Counted from the stretch's first letter, positions 48,225-60,767 are shown. The stretch is 64,000 nucleotides of DNA from Malachius bipustulatus (GCA_910589415.1 OU342636.1:44035735-44099734); one strand, 5' to 3'. Notes: generated from the sequence alone by a model not told the origin. Numbers and translations: made by a program.

Positions 48225-48321
48225 TATACATTCAGTGTGAACCAAATCGCGAACACAAGTTATTTTCTCAGGTAACATTTTTTATTAAAATACAATTTGG
48301 AAAGAATATGATTTCTCAATT

Positions 48322-50195
48322 AGATTTATGTCCGTGGCCAAAATTGGAATCAAGCACATTCCACTAGAAATCAAAAGTCTTATAGTCGAAAAAAAAATGG
48401 CAAAACAGTCATGCACCAGCAGACAGAAACTCATACAATCGGCTAGGCAACAAGCTCAAGACTAAGATAAGAGAAGCAGAAAAAAGATCATTCCAAGATT
48501 ACATTCTAAGCCTCAATCGTTACGACAACTCAATCTGGCGACCTATAAAGTCAAATCAAAAACCAACTCAAGCAAACCCGCCAATTCGTAAGCCATCTCC
48601 TACTCCTGGACCTTGGGCACGAAGTAATAAGGAAAAGGCTGACCTTTTCGCAAAGCATCTTTCTGACACTTTTACCCCTGATGATACTCCAACAAACCAG
48701 GAGTGAAACAAAACATCTGCTGAAGCGTTTGAAGTATTTGAATACAAGGAAGTCAAAGCCGAAATATCTCTCCTAAAAAACAAAAAATCACCAGGCGCCG
48801 ACCAGGTAACACCAAAAATGTTGAAGGAGCTTCCAGAAAAAGGTATTAAGATGCTGATGTACCTGTTCAACGCCATCATGAGAGTTCAGTACTGGCCCAA
48901 ACAATTAAAAATGGCGGAAGTAATCTTAATACCTAAGCCAGGCAAAACCCCAAATGACGTGTCCTCGTACAGACCCATTAGCCCCATTAGAGAAACTAGT
49001 GCTCCACAGAATGGATCCCCTAATCGAGAACATACCGGATCATCAATTTGGATTCCGTCAGCACCACTCAACTATCCAACAGTATCATAGGATCGTTCAT
49101 ATTGTGAACAAATCCTTGGAAGAAAAAAAATACTGCACATCTGTATTCCTAGATATAAGGCAAGCATTTGATAAAGTATGGCACGATGGTCTCCTCTATA
49201 AGATCAAGATAGGGCTCCCATCATTCTTTGCACTTTTTAAGTCCTATCTAAGCGATCGTTATTTTAGAACCAAAGTCAATGGAGAAACTTCTGACATTTT
49301 TCCAATAAAGTCGGGTGTTCCTCAAGGAAGCGTGCTTGGTCCCATGCTATACTTGCTGTATACTTCAGATATACCAACTACACCAAATACCACAATCGGT
49401 ACTTTTACCGATGACACAGTGATCCTTGCAAGTCATGAAAACCCAGCAATAGCATCTTACAACCTTCAAAACCATCTAGATATGGTATAGGAATGGTGTG
49501 ACACATGGAAAACTAAAATTAATGAATCAAAGTCAGCTCACATTACATTCACGCTAAAAAAAGGACAATGCCCTCCAGTCTACATCAACAATATTGTTAT
49601 ACCAGAAACACGTACAGTACGCTATCTAGGACTACATTTGGATACAAAACTAAGCTAGAAAGAACACCTAGTGAAGAAGAAGAAGCAAATCGAACTACGT
49701 TTAAAAGACTTATACTGGCTTCTCGGAAGAACTTCGAAACTATCACTTGAAAACAAAATCCTCGAATTATGGGGATGTACCAGCAAGTCTAATATCTCTA
49801 CCCTACAAAGAACACAATCAAAGATTTTAAGAGCAATAACTAATGCACCTTGGTACGTTTCCAACCAAACTGTCCACGAAGACCTCGCCATACCCTTTGT
49901 TAAGGACGTGATACAAGAACACAGCAGAAAACACCATGACAGACTTGAAGCACATAGCAACCCTCTTATCCAACCACTTTTACAAGAACATATCAACAGA
50001 AGATAAAAAAGACGCTGGCCAGCCGATCTGCGATAAGATGTAGGAGATTACTTCACTCCACTGGAAGAATTCTCATCATGTCACAAGCGGACCTTAAGTA
50101 TAAAGTCCCCTGTTATCACATTAGCTTATAGGATTCACTATGTAATTCTGATTGCTGATTAATAAATAAATAAAAAAAAAAAGATTTATGTCCGT
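48322..50195 (+). pseudogene. Jockey LINE, 5'-truncated ORF2 with 14-bp target duplication
   Basis: The target duplication AGATTTATGTCCGT lies at 48322-48335 and 50182-50195, so the insert is 48336-50181. It starts inside the linker between endonuclease and RT, reads APADRNSYNRLGNKLKTKI, then NKKSPGADQVTPKML and VILIPKPGKTPNDVSSYRPI (to about 48980). After a small frameshift it continues with LEKLVLHRMDPLIEN, FGFRQHHSTIQQ and VFLDIRQAFDKVWHDGLL (catalytic Asp, about 49145-49198), SGVPQGSVLGPMLY, and FTDDTVIL (about 49405) in place of the usual FADD. The tail includes KYLGL-like RYLGLHLDTKLS and KILRAITNAPWYVSN. TAG stops interrupt it at about 49488 and 49656. The 3' end has AATAAATAAATAAA plus an A run. 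Confidence 0.95.
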
Positions 50196-50671
50196 ATTCA
50201 TAAAAGGGCAAAATATAACACTGGGCTTAACTTTTTTTTATTTTTGATTGCTGCATGGTTGGTCTAATGGTCTACTAATAATTAAACGAGTTCTGCGAAT
50301 TTCCAATCAATAACTTGTCTAATATAAATAAAGCTCCAATGATTAAACAGAGTAATTTTTTGTATCTCTCGCACCATTCTAGCACTAATAAAGGATCGGT
50401 TAGATTATAGACAAGTCGTACAATTTTATGATTATTAGGAATCTTGAAAAAATTTAGGCTAGCTTCGGTAGTTTCCGAAATGTTCTGAAAAAACGGAAAG
50501 AACGGAAAAACAGTACTTTATTGTATAATTTACTACCGTCCAATTTTTATAAGAAGACGAATGCTAGGAGTTAACTACGCATCTTGCGAGCTTTGTTCAG
50601 GGCCACTAAGCATTTACATGTTCGAGGAACGGCGGAGATACTCTTATCAGACTGATCTGATTGGTTGTCTT

Positions 50672-51336
50672 TGTAACGTGGACACCAACTAACATTGCTG
50701 TTATTGGACGACAAATATTTATGGAGTCGGAGACGGTAACCAACCTTTCTGCCCAGTAAGAACTTATTCGCATTCCTATAATAACTGGACTGTACTTAAA
50801 TATTATAACGAGACCGCTCTGGAGAAATTCTAGCAGTTACTTCTTTAACATTCTAGTCCACCATTTTCTTTGTTTACATACTGGATTAGTCAATGACACG
50901 TTCGCGACAGTTCGACGCAGGTCTGGAATGACGTGTTGACGGCCGATGGGATTTCTGCAATCTACGAGAGTCGAGAATGTACCTACTGGAACGTGACTAC
51001 TGATGCGTCGGGGGACTATATAAGGACAGCCTGTGGCTGCGTGGAACAGTAGTAGTTCGGACGTTGAGTGAAGCGGAACTAGCGGAAGGCTGAAGACAGA
51101 GCAGTGGTATCCTGAACGTGAAGCAGTGAAGACTGAAGTATAGACAGAGCAGTAGTGAAGTGAAGTGTGAAGTAAGGAAGCAGTAGTGACAGTATAAGAA
51201 TAAGTAAGACAAGTTGGTGTTGATGTAGTACAAGTAGTAGTCAGCTGTGTGTGTTTATTAGAATGAGAGGTTATAATTTGGTCAATAAAGATTTGCAGAC
51301 TTTGGTGGTGATTTATTTATTGTGAGGCCCGTAACA
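50672..51336 (+). mobile_element. Possible solo LTR of an LTR retrotransposon
   Basis: A TATA box (TATATAAGG, 51017-51025), a following purine-rich leader, a polyadenylation signal AATAAA (51284-51289) and the terminal GGCCCGTAACA (51326-51336) have the order of U3-R-U5. A possible start TGTAACGTGG at 50672 is roughly complementary to the end, giving about 665 bp. No flanking target duplication (GTCTT versus ATATG), primer-binding site, gag or pol was found. The 5' boundary is uncertain and a host promoter plus short transcript is an alternative. Confidence 0.45.
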
Positions 51337-51344
51337 ATATGTAA

Positions 51345-53387
51345 ACGATTTATTATATAATTAATTTTAGGGATGTTAATAACGTTGATGTACCTATCTG
51401 TCTGGCTTGGAAGAGAAAATAATTTTATAACCAAATAAAAAATAATTTTTTTCAAGCCAATTAGATATTATCAGAAAAGGAGTTAGGTATATGATCTCTC
51501 CTAGGTATGATGTGAAGCGTCGCTCTTCAGAGAATGAATAAAATTTGTTCAGCTTATAGCAAGGTGAACCTATCGGTTATGATAATAAATTTCATCTCGA
51601 TTAGTAAAATTCTCATGTCAAATAATAATAACTAGTGGCGTTTAAGAGATTTTAAGTAATATAAGTTACAGATCATGATGATATTAAAAAAAAAATTGAT
51701 TATTTCAATATTTACAGATACAATGTTGCAAAATAAACTTAGGTACAGTCGGCCAAGAAGTTTAACGAAATGATCTAATTAATTGTTAAACAGCCATATT
51801 ACTTGACTTCAACAATATGTCAATCATCAAAAAAGTGATAAAATGACAGAAGTCGTTTCGTTATATCTCTGGTCCAACTATACTCTTTTGTTATTTTATA
51901 ACTTCTATCTGATAGAATCTGATGATTCTGGATAGAAAGAAAGTGTACCTGGATTCCTTTTTCGGGTTTCATAACATTACTCCTTTTTGTTGACCATTAG
52001 TGCCTAGCGTGATATAAAGCGAAAATATTATTTGATAAAGATAATTAATATTTTTGTAAAGTAAACTTCATCAGACAATAATATCCTCTTATTGACTTTA
52101 CTCCCCGATAAATCTACGTATAGAAATGAAAATGATACATTTCCGATAATTTTATGTGAATTGATATGAAACAGCGACACTGACAATGATGGATATGGCT
52201 TATTCATGTAAATAAGGAAAGAACGTATAATTAATTCCGCTTGCCATTAAATATTCAGCAAACATTTCCAGTTTAACTCAAACGTCGATTTATTTATCAG
52301 AGTGAAACCGAATAATATCAATTCTTCCCCTTTAATAAGATATATGCGGAACGGCATTCTGATAAAATATTTGAAAACGACCGAGAAATATTCAATTTGT
52401 GAATAGGGAATCGAATGAATTCCTCCGCGAACCCCAGAACGGAGTAATTACGCCTCTCTCGGGCTGAGATAAGAGAGTTATAGGCCGTCTATTATTTTAA
52501 TTAAGCATAAAGTTAGCTCTTGATACTGTTCAGTGCCCTTTTGAGTGGAGTCGAGAAATTTTCGAGAAGATTAGAATCGTTGATAATTTTTATACTATGG
52601 CAGTGGCGTGTTATTATTATTAGATTAGAATTCTTAAGTGTTTATAATAAATTATTCATTATGGCTGATTTATTAACAAACTATTAATTGTTTTTAATAT
52701 TTCACACAAATTCCGTTTTTCCCGCTTTGATTGCATAATTAAATTGTTTCTGACAGAACATTTTAATGGAGTTCTATGCTTTTAGTCGGAAAAAAAACGT
52801 ATGGCCTATTTTGGAGATTTTGGCTATTTCGATGCTCGTAACTTTTTTACTGTTCATCGTATCGACAAACGGTTTTCACCATCGTGATCAGCGACTCAAA
52901 ATCTATAAGAAATGATGGATCGCAAGATGTCGCGGATGATCTTTAATTTTGGCTCTCCCCAAAATCGCCGGTTCTGTTCACATATGAACCGTTGAATATC
53001 TTGGAAATCGAAATGTCTTCATAGAAGCTTGAAAATTTCCATATTTACTAACTCGAGGTCGAGGAATTCGGGAAAAATACTTAAAAAAATCCAGTATCGC
53101 GGAAAATTTAATTTTCCGTTATTCGTATGGCCTTTTTGGAGATTTTTTAAATTTTGGAAAAAAAGCAGCACGCGTTTCCTATCCACTTGTATTGTAGAGT
53201 TAATGCCATTGGGGAGTTGGTAGTCTACAGAGCTGTGACAATTAAACAAAAATGCTGAAATATTGTACTCCCCCATAGGTAATAGATTTATGAATAATTA
53301 CAAAATATGTTTTATATTTCTTAATAATAATCCTAGAATGTTGCAATTTCTACGAAATACATACAGCTAAATGGCGAATATAATATA
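51345..53387. other. Non-coding stretch with scattered repeat scraps
   Basis: No gene is recognised. CGTATGGCCTATTTTGGAGAT (52798-52818) recurs slightly changed at 53126, indicating a direct repeat of about 330 bp spacing from a decayed element. 52420-52520 is a short base-balanced island. Confidence 0.35.
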
Positions 53388-53830
53388 CAGAGTGTTGTAG
53401 AGGATGTTCAGAGAGACAGCGAATAAAAACAAAAACTGTTTTCTCGACTTCTAGACCAGTCATATCCAACATTACAAATCGCTAAAATCGCAAACAAACG
53501 GCTAGTTCTGATTTTTTTTCGTATTTTGTTAGGATCACCACCAGTAGCGTATATCCAAGTGTGAAACTTCGAAAAACCTGTGATAACTTTGAAGTTTGCA
53601 GCACTCTAAATTCTAAACTTCTTTCTTTTTTGATATTCTTGATATAATAAGTTCTAAACTATGAGATAAAAAAAATTCATACGTTTTTCAAGTAGCCTAA
53701 AATTACTAAAATTTTAAACTAGAACCAGCTCTGCAGGTTCAATATTTACCGAGATACAGCTCCCAAAAAATTGACAATTTTTCCAAAAAAGTTAAATTTT
53801 AAGATTTTGTCAATTTTCGGAAATACTCAT
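53388..53830 (+). mobile_element. Left end of an element carrying the gene relic that follows
   Basis: TA then CAGAGTGTTGTAGAGGATG at 53388 is an element-type end. At 53768-53822 a segment (TTGACAATTTTTCC ... TTTTGTCAATTTTCGG) is inverted at about 54811-54868 (GACAAAATCTTTAAATTTCA region), bracketing the coding relic. The matching outer right end was not found. Confidence 0.5.
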
Positions 53831-54540
53831 TTTACGAGTAAAATCATAGGAGCCAACACGTTTGTTGTGGTAGATGGAGATTACTTACTGCACAAGGTGA
53901 TATTATGGCATCGTAACGACTCCGTTAGGGATATCATCGCAGGTCGTGGAGATTTGGGAGTTCCGCCAAGATTCGACTTGTTTCTCTAAGCCTTCACTGG
54001 GTGCAACAACACCTCTGCCATTTTCTGGCATGGGAAGAACACACTGTGGAGCGCAATTAAGAAAAATGTTGAATTCATCAGCACAGATTCAGTGTTCCTC
54101 CAACCTAATTCAGCCTACCAAGCCATTGCAGATGCCGGAGTGAAGTAGCTAGTAGCTCTGTAAGAATAGCTCAAGATTCTCAAGATACCCTCCACAGTCT
54201 GCGCTACAAAAATTTGTAAAAAAGAGCATTCTTTGTTAAGGTTATCCTCGCCCGTTTACTACCAACGGAATATGGTGCAACCTTTCACACTTACCGAACT
54301 TCACACCAAGATTAGAAGTGGTTTCGAGTGGAAAAAGATGCCACTCAATATGGATAGAAAAATACCGAACAGGGGCTCATTCCAACAATAATAATGAGCG
54401 AAGTGGCACCCCTTCCTCCCTTCTGAAATCATGCGGGTGCAAGAAAGGCTGTAACGGAGACGGCTATACCTCTGCGTTAAAAGCAGGACTCAAAATTTGC
54501 AGAGTGCCAATAATTCAAACCAAAAATAATGCCTTGTAAA
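53831..54540 (+). pseudogene. Relic of a transposon-associated multi-copy gene (AFTGC ... CGCKKGC family)
   Basis: Frames together show ANTFVVVDGDYLLHKVI (about 53852-53902, compare the family NTFVIDGGFLLH start), a deletion, then AFTGCNNTSAIFWHGKNTLW (about 53991-54050) and NSAYQAIADAGVK. Next come LRYKNFVK, RLLPTEYGATFHTYRTSHQD (about 54253-54312) and finally LKSCGCKKGCNGDG with ALKAGLKIC (about 54427-54502). I know this arrangement from abundant uncharacterised genes of arthropods and cnidarians that spread with transposons. The N-terminal D-G-LLH part resembles a PIN/5'-nuclease-like fold, and the Cys-rich end may bind zinc. Function is unknown. Stops and frameshifts show this copy is dead. 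Confidence 0.7.
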
Positions 54541-54964
54541 TTATGCTTAATAAATAATTACAATATTAATAGTTCAAATATAAATTTATATGGTTTTTCC
54601 TTTCAAACTACCCTCTTCAAACCATTTTGAGAACTAAATAGAGCGAATTTGCGAAAAATTCAGTTTTAACACCTTTTTAGATTTTTAAGACAAGTATGTG
54701 AGTAAACTTTATGGATTACAGACGTCGATTTTTGCTTAAATTGGAGCTAATTACATATTTGGTGCAACATATTTATCTATAGTTTCACCCGAAAAATTTT
54801 CTCCAATATCGGGGCAAAAAATTGACAAAATCTTTAAATTTCATTCTTCTGGAAAAAATTGTAAATTTTTTTTCAAAACCCCTACGAACGGTACGAATTT
54901 TAAACCAATGACATGTTCCAAAATATAACCCCAGGTGTTATATTTATTGATGAATACGGGCTTA

Positions 54965-55307
54965 AGAGAATAATGACGCAAGTGCAAAAAATGCAATTCC
55001 TCAGAGAAGACGATTGAAGTTTTTTTCCATCATTGGGCAACAGTAATTTTGCAAAGAAATGAAGAAAGCTGCATAATTTACAGAAATTTCTTCTAATTTT
55101 TTCCAACAATTTCGTCTTTGCACTAATGTGCGGTTCAAAACAAAACTGAAGGTACGTCGTCGTTCCTTCAAGAGAGAGTACTCTGGTTTGAAAATAGAAC
55201 AATGACGCACCTTTCCTCCAGAACACCAGTACGTACTATGATTGTATCGTTGTACCATTGAAAACAATTTTTTTTTTTTAATTTTGCACTTGCGTCATTG
55301 TTCTTCT
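54965..55307. mobile_element. 343-bp MITE with 25-bp TIRs
   Basis: AATGACGCAAGTGCAAAA (54972-54989) and neighbours pair with TTTTGCACTTGCGTCATT at 55282-55299 and beyond. An extra inner copy AACAATGACGCAC lies at about 55199. There is no coding frame of note. The target duplication is not clear and the superfamily is undetermined. Confidence 0.75.
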
Positions 55308-55790
55308 AGAGGTGCAAACGTGCATGCAGCGAAATAAAAGTTAGCAAATAGGTAATCTTTTTTGTATTATGCATCATATGTCTACTTTTCACGCTTGCAA
55401 ATCGTCCAGTAATGCTCCCATAATTGATAACTTTTTAATAAAATACACCCTTGACCAACGTCACTGGCCTCGAGAGACGACATTTGATTACCAAATAAAG
55501 AGGTTCCTATAAAATTAAATTATTCTGATTCGTTAACGAGTTCCGGACATCCAAGCCTGCATCCCTGTTGTCCAGAGCTCTAGGGAATTTGCACAAATTG
55601 CTTAACATTTTGTCGTGATGCGCTGAGATGCAATAGTCTAGTTTGCCAAGCGAATCAGACGTTTTTTAAATTGCGAAGGAAACTACTAAACCCTTGCATC
55701 AAAGTGAATCTCATAGGGATACTATGCCACTATAAAAAATCTGTTTATACTTAGTGACGCCTTTTAAAAACAACGGGATTGGATGTAATA

Positions 55791-56515
55791 CAGGATGTTA
55801 ACTACCAACTAGTACAAAATAAAGGAGGTGATCCTACCACTTATTCTAAGAAAAAAATTCCTATTAACATGGGTCCGCAAACGCACCGTTTTCGAGATAA
55901 TACTCCTGGTCAAAAGCTGTAGAAGCCACCGTTCTCGAGAAAAAAGGCATTTTATGATCAAAAAAGAGTTCAATACGAAAAAAAAAATTATTTTCAAAAT
56001 TTTTCATACTGTGACATGACAGAAATTCAAATTTGCACCTATTTTTCTTGTGCTTGTAGCCAGATTGTTTTCAACTTCGTTTAGGTTAAATACATAATAA
56101 ATAAAATAAATACATTTCTGTTTACGTTCATGTTGAATTTTGTACGTTTTTGATCATAAAATGCCTTTTTTCTCAAGAACGATGGCTTCTACAGCTTTTG
56201 ACCAGGAGTACTTTTTTGTGTAAAAACATTGGCGCTTTGAAATTTACTCTCAAAATGACAATTTTTCCAGTGCAGTAAAAGTTAGGGGGGTGAAACCCTT
56301 ACGCAACCCTAAAATCTCCACCACTGGCATATCTTAGAACATAGTTCTAACGGTTCTTGAGATATCGAAAAAAAGTAAGAGAAAACCATTTTTTTGAAGA
56401 CCCTGTATCTCGAAAACGGTGCGTTTACGGACCCATGTTAATAGGAATTTTTTTCCTTCGAATAAGTCGTAGAATCACCTCCTTTATTTTATACTAGTTG
56501 GTAGTTAACACCCTG
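55791..56515. mobile_element. 725-bp palindromic CAGGATG element, asymmetric arms
   Basis: CAGGATGTTAACTACCAACT at 55791 is mirrored by AGTTGGTAGTTAACACCCTG ending at 56515, with TA on both sides. The shared arms include TCCTATTAACATGGGTCCG / CGGACCCATGTTAATAGGA and the CTTTTGACCAGGAGTA segment. The right arm has about 170 bp (about 56215-56400, with an inner CCCTGTA at 56401) that is absent from the left arm. No gene. Confidence 0.88.
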
Positions 56516-57149
56516 TATATCGTTTTCACCTGCTGCATAATACTTTATTATATTTTATACATATAATTTTATACAAATTATATAGCTAATTTTATAAGAC
56601 CCATAATAGTGTTTTATACAAAACACTTCTTTGCAGAACGAATTAAAAAAATTTCGCATAGCATGTAAGGTGAAACTGTTAAACTGAAGAATTTAACGGT
56701 TATCTCATAGTATTCCTGATTTCAGATTTTTCTGATTTTTTTTAAATTCCTTCATGTTATGTTAAGTTGTTAATGTCTTTGTCCAGCAAGTTAAAAGAAT
56801 ATCTGATTCAAATTTGGGCCAAAATAATTAAATTTTTGTAGTTTCTAATCACAAAATTATATAGCCCTGAAGCAGAATTAAAATAAAACGTGAAGAGTGT
56901 AGAACTGAATCAGAACAAAACATAAAGAGTGTACTTTGATTGAACTGAGTGCTTTCCCAAATAATTCCTAATATCATTATAATTCAAATAAATGTAGATT
57001 GAAAGTATTCTCAACAATACCTAATTATCGCAAATACAAACAACCAAAACCGAATTCTGGTGGTTCTAAATAGGTACTGTGAAGATGGATTAATCCTATT
57101 TAAACCACGAAAACTACCTAATCTTGTCACAGTAATCAATCCTCCCTAA

Positions 57150-57440
57150 ACTTCTCTCATCCAGGTGAACCCAAGCGATTATCTACGTAGGGTTTCGATG
57201 ATATTTCCATACGTTTATCCGGGCACCAGGGCGGTTAAATGAATGAAAACTAACGGGCCCAGGCTAATAAAGATGAATTATCGTCCCGGTATCGAGGCGC
57301 TCCAGAGGTGGAACATTGAAACGCACTCAGCATCCGATCCATATACATGCGACTTTAATGATGGATGCTCTCTGCGCTCTGCAATTGATCCCGGGCTACG
57401 GCAGCCACTGTCGCTGCTGCCATAAGTGCATGCTAGTAAC
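57150..57440. other. Base-balanced island, possible regulatory DNA
   Basis: Mixed composition, single copy and no palindromic arms. It contains TTAAATGAATGAAAACTAAC and CTAATAAAGATGAATTATCG with homeodomain-type cores, and a GCAGCCACTGTCGCTGCTGC hairpin at 57402-57421. Short frames on both strands look incidental. Of all islands here, this is the one I would examine first. Confidence 0.35.
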
Positions 57441-57613
57441 GTATTTGCGAGTAAGATCCGCCATAAAAAGGGAAACCTGTTAGCCTTTTTTCTAGTGTTT
57501 CTGTTAACCTGCATAATTTGATCATACACTATTAGATTATAATTTTTTTAGTAAAAGTATTGGGAAAACGAGAATCTCAATACTATAATATTATAGTTGG
57601 ACGTATCTACTCC

Positions 57614-58260
57614 CCACCCCCTGCATAAGGGTGGGTGTGACTTTGACAAGTTAAATAGGAACCCCCATTTTTTATTACGGTATATGATTTAGCGTGGAGA
57701 AAAACAAACTTTTGTATAATTTTTTTTTCGCCCTCATCCCCTAAACATGGAAGACAAAAACGGCTTCCTCGAGATTTTGATTAATTTTTCATGACTCGAC
57801 AATTGCTTGGAGGAAACATTGCAGGGGGCCGTAGTTGTTTGGTTTTAAGGAAGAGATCGTTTGCACACAAGACCCATCCCCCACTCCCACCCCCTGAAAT
57901 TTTTTTTAAATAAACAAAAAGCCATATTTTTGTCTTCCATGTTTAGGGGATGAGGGCGAAATAAAAAAAAATCATACAAAAGTTTGTTTTTCTCCAAGCT
58001 GAATCATAACCCGCAATATAAAATGGGGGTTCCTATTTAAATGGTCAAAGTCACCCCCATCCCTATACAGGGGGTGGGGGTGGTTCTTTTTTGTGCAAAC
58101 TATCTCTTCCTTAAAACCAAACAACTTCTGTCCCCTGCAAATTTTCTTTCAAGCAATTCTCGAGTCTTGAAAAATTAATCAAAGTCTCGAGGAAGCCGTT
58201 TTTGTCTTCTGTGTTTAGGGGGTTTGGGGGTTATTCTTGTGTGAAAACGATGTCCCCCTA
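57614..58260. mobile_element. Tandem and inverted repeat array with CACCCCCTG ends
   Basis: Segments A (57614-57761) and B (57752-57893) are followed by the inverse of A (57927-58080), the inverse of B (58065-58210) and the start of another inverse of A. Reading this as one unit followed by two inverted units, the first lacking its B and the second truncated, explains the order. Boundaries fall at CCACCCCCTG motifs, again an element-end type. Confidence 0.8.
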
Positions 58261-58289
58261 AAAAAAAAAATTTGTCCAAAATTTTGTTC

Positions 58290-59740
58290 GGAGAATGTTG
58301 CCCCTCCCCACTAATTCCCAAAATACGAGTAGATTAAGATGGATCAAACAGGGGAAGGAGGATAACATGGTGGGAAAGTCATTCAGGTCTATCAGTCTAA
58401 AATCTTTCCTGCTAAAATTGCTAGAGAAAATAATGAACAGACACCTGATGGAAAACACACTGCGTGGGTTCCCGTTTATCGAGGGTCAACATGCTTACCG
58501 AAATCATAGCACATCAGATCAAAGAAAACAGCATTACACGCAGTGGTAAGGGAAATAAAAAAAAAGCGTTACACTTCGGGAACTGGGCTCTGGCTATCTT
58601 TTTTCGATGTTGACAGCAGCGTTAGTCAACTGGATTGCTTCAGCGATCAAATAGGTCGTCGAGGTGTTGTCAAGAGCCGGAGAAGTTCGTCTATCATCAT
58701 GGTGAGTGACGGATACTCCCAAGGCAGCTGCCTCTCTCTTCATCCTTCATCTGTGATCTGTGGGGTTTGATCATGAACAACCATCAAGGTGAATGCGAGA
58801 CAACGGCCTGTACGTATAGGCCTACGCTAATAAAAGGCTGGTATAGTAACCAGCCAGTTTCTAAACGTTGTCTGCGATCGTAAACAGTGTGCATGTAAAA
58901 TCATTGAAGTATGGAATGAAGAGGACGGTAGGACCATTGATCCTGGAAAGACGGAAATGTTCTTCACATTTCACAAAAAATTGATTTTTATCTCTTTTTT
59001 TGAGCAGGATTTCAAAAATTTTTGAGCGGTGTTCAATAACAAACTGACCGAAATGCCGCAGATTGACAGAATAGTCAAAAAACTGTGGCATCCGTGCAGT
59101 TATGAGGGACAATAGGAAAGTCTGGGGACTGAAACCGGAAGTAATGCACTAGTTATACACGGCCATCATCAGACCGAGAATCAGTAATGGTTCAGTCCGC
59201 CAAAAATACAACAGTGAGAAATAGGTTGGACAAACTACAACGGCTTGCCAGTCTGTCAATAACCAGTACAATGAGAACCTGCCCATCGGCCGCCCTGAAC
59301 GTAATTCTGACTGCTGCCGCTTCCCATTTGGATAAAAGGAAAGCGAGCATGCTGAGATATCCAGGGTCACTGAGATGGAGATTCCTATCTCAAACTTTAG
59401 GGTTGTCTCAGTCACAGGGCAAAATAGGAAAGATATGAAATATTCCTTTCTAATTCCTGAAATGGAACAGTGGGAAAAGGAAAAGGTAACCTTCGAACCA
59501 GGAGGACTAGTCTGCTTTACAGATGGCTCGCAGAATAATCTACGTGATCCTGCAGGAAGCCAGAATAGAAAAGGCAATAGAAGCCAAGGAATAGATAATT
59601 TATATTTGCCCCGGTAGTCAAGCTGACACAAAGGCGGTGGTTTCATACAGGATTAACTCCCCGCTGATTCAAGAATGTAGCGAGGTGCTGAACAGGATCA
59701 CTCTGCGAAGGATAGGGAAAACTTCTGTGGACCAAAGTCT
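58290..59740 (+). pseudogene. RNase H-bearing LINE relic (related to 2.1-3.5 kb)
   Basis: FRSISLKSFLLKLLEKIMNR (58381-58440) and EGQHAYRNHSTSD mark the RT fingers/palm start. ALAIFFDVDSSVSQL (about 58590) is a decayed catalytic block, and DPGKTEMFFTFHKK (about 58935) follows the palm. RNRLDKLQRLASLSITSTMR and SAALNVIL (about 59217-59310) match the thumb region of the 2.1-kb relic. CFTDGSQN (about 59515) opens the RNase H domain. Many stops and shifts are present. The YADD motif is not visible. It belongs to the I/LOA/R1-like group. Confidence 0.85.
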
Positions 59741-59782
59741 CTGCTTGGTCTGACCAAAGGATTTTCTAAAATCTGTCAGAAA

Positions 59783-59972
59783 GAGCATTTCATTAAAAAA
59801 AAAACATAATTTTGAAATATCACTCTCATATTATGAAACTTTTTTTAGTCCAAAATGATTTTATATTATTACCATTGTAACCCCCTTTATTTGAATTTGT
59901 AAAAAATATATTTTGAAAAAATGCATCATTTGACCCGCGTAGAGACCGACTCTACGCAGTTGCGACAACCTG
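59783..59972. mobile_element. Half of an element of the 12.0-kb type
   Basis: The order of CATAATTTTGAAATATCACTC, TCCAAAATGATTTTA, TTTTGAAAAAATGCATCATTTG and TAGAGACCG up to AACCTG matches the right outer shell of 12009-12887 with many changes. There is no left half. Confidence 0.65.
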
Positions 59973-60767
59973 TATTATGTAATATGAATTTACGTCCATA
60001 ATATTCTTTTGTTATGACGTCTATTATTCGAAAATATTAGCGACGTCATATAGATTGCTATAATACTATCGAATTTTATATTCCAAAATTGTTATTACAA
60101 ATAAACATTATTGCTATTATAAATATTTATAAGGTAATTAAATTAATCAAAGTAATAGATTCACCGATGTAATTCGATTGTCAGTACAAGCTTAACGACG
60201 TTACAATATGCCATCAATATAATATGTTTATAGAACTATCTAATATGACATAATACGTATGGGTTAACTGCAAATGCTGCACCAACTGCATAGGTAACTG
60301 AGTGTATTCGGAGGCCGCTGGGATTTGGATAATCTAGTTTTTAATTGGTCGCCGCATTGCGAATTCTCTACTGACTCTGTTCACCACAGCTATAAATTTA
60401 TTTGCACTAACTTCCTATTGTCCTGTGAATGTATTGAATACATTTTGACCTTTGGATAAACCTAAAATAAACCTAGACCAATCGGCCCTGAAACTATAAA
60501 TCTTTTAAGAAATAAAAATTTCATTAAAAAACCGATTCCCAATTAAATAAGACAGAAATTCAACAATTACTAAAAAGGTTCAAGAAAAATTATCAAAGAT
60601 AAACCCAAATTTTGCCTTTTTTTCTTTACCATCAATCTATGGTGAATGGTGATATGGAAAAATTAAACTATCAATCGATGGTTTCATAAATTCATGCATG
60701 TGCCTACCTTTATAACTGTCAAAATATGTGAGCTGCAAACGAAAATGTGATGGATCACCTACTCGAC

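Noticed and set aside
50672..51336. Complete solo LTR with target duplication
   Set aside because: Flanking five-base sequences do not match, so only a tentative LTR-like call is kept.
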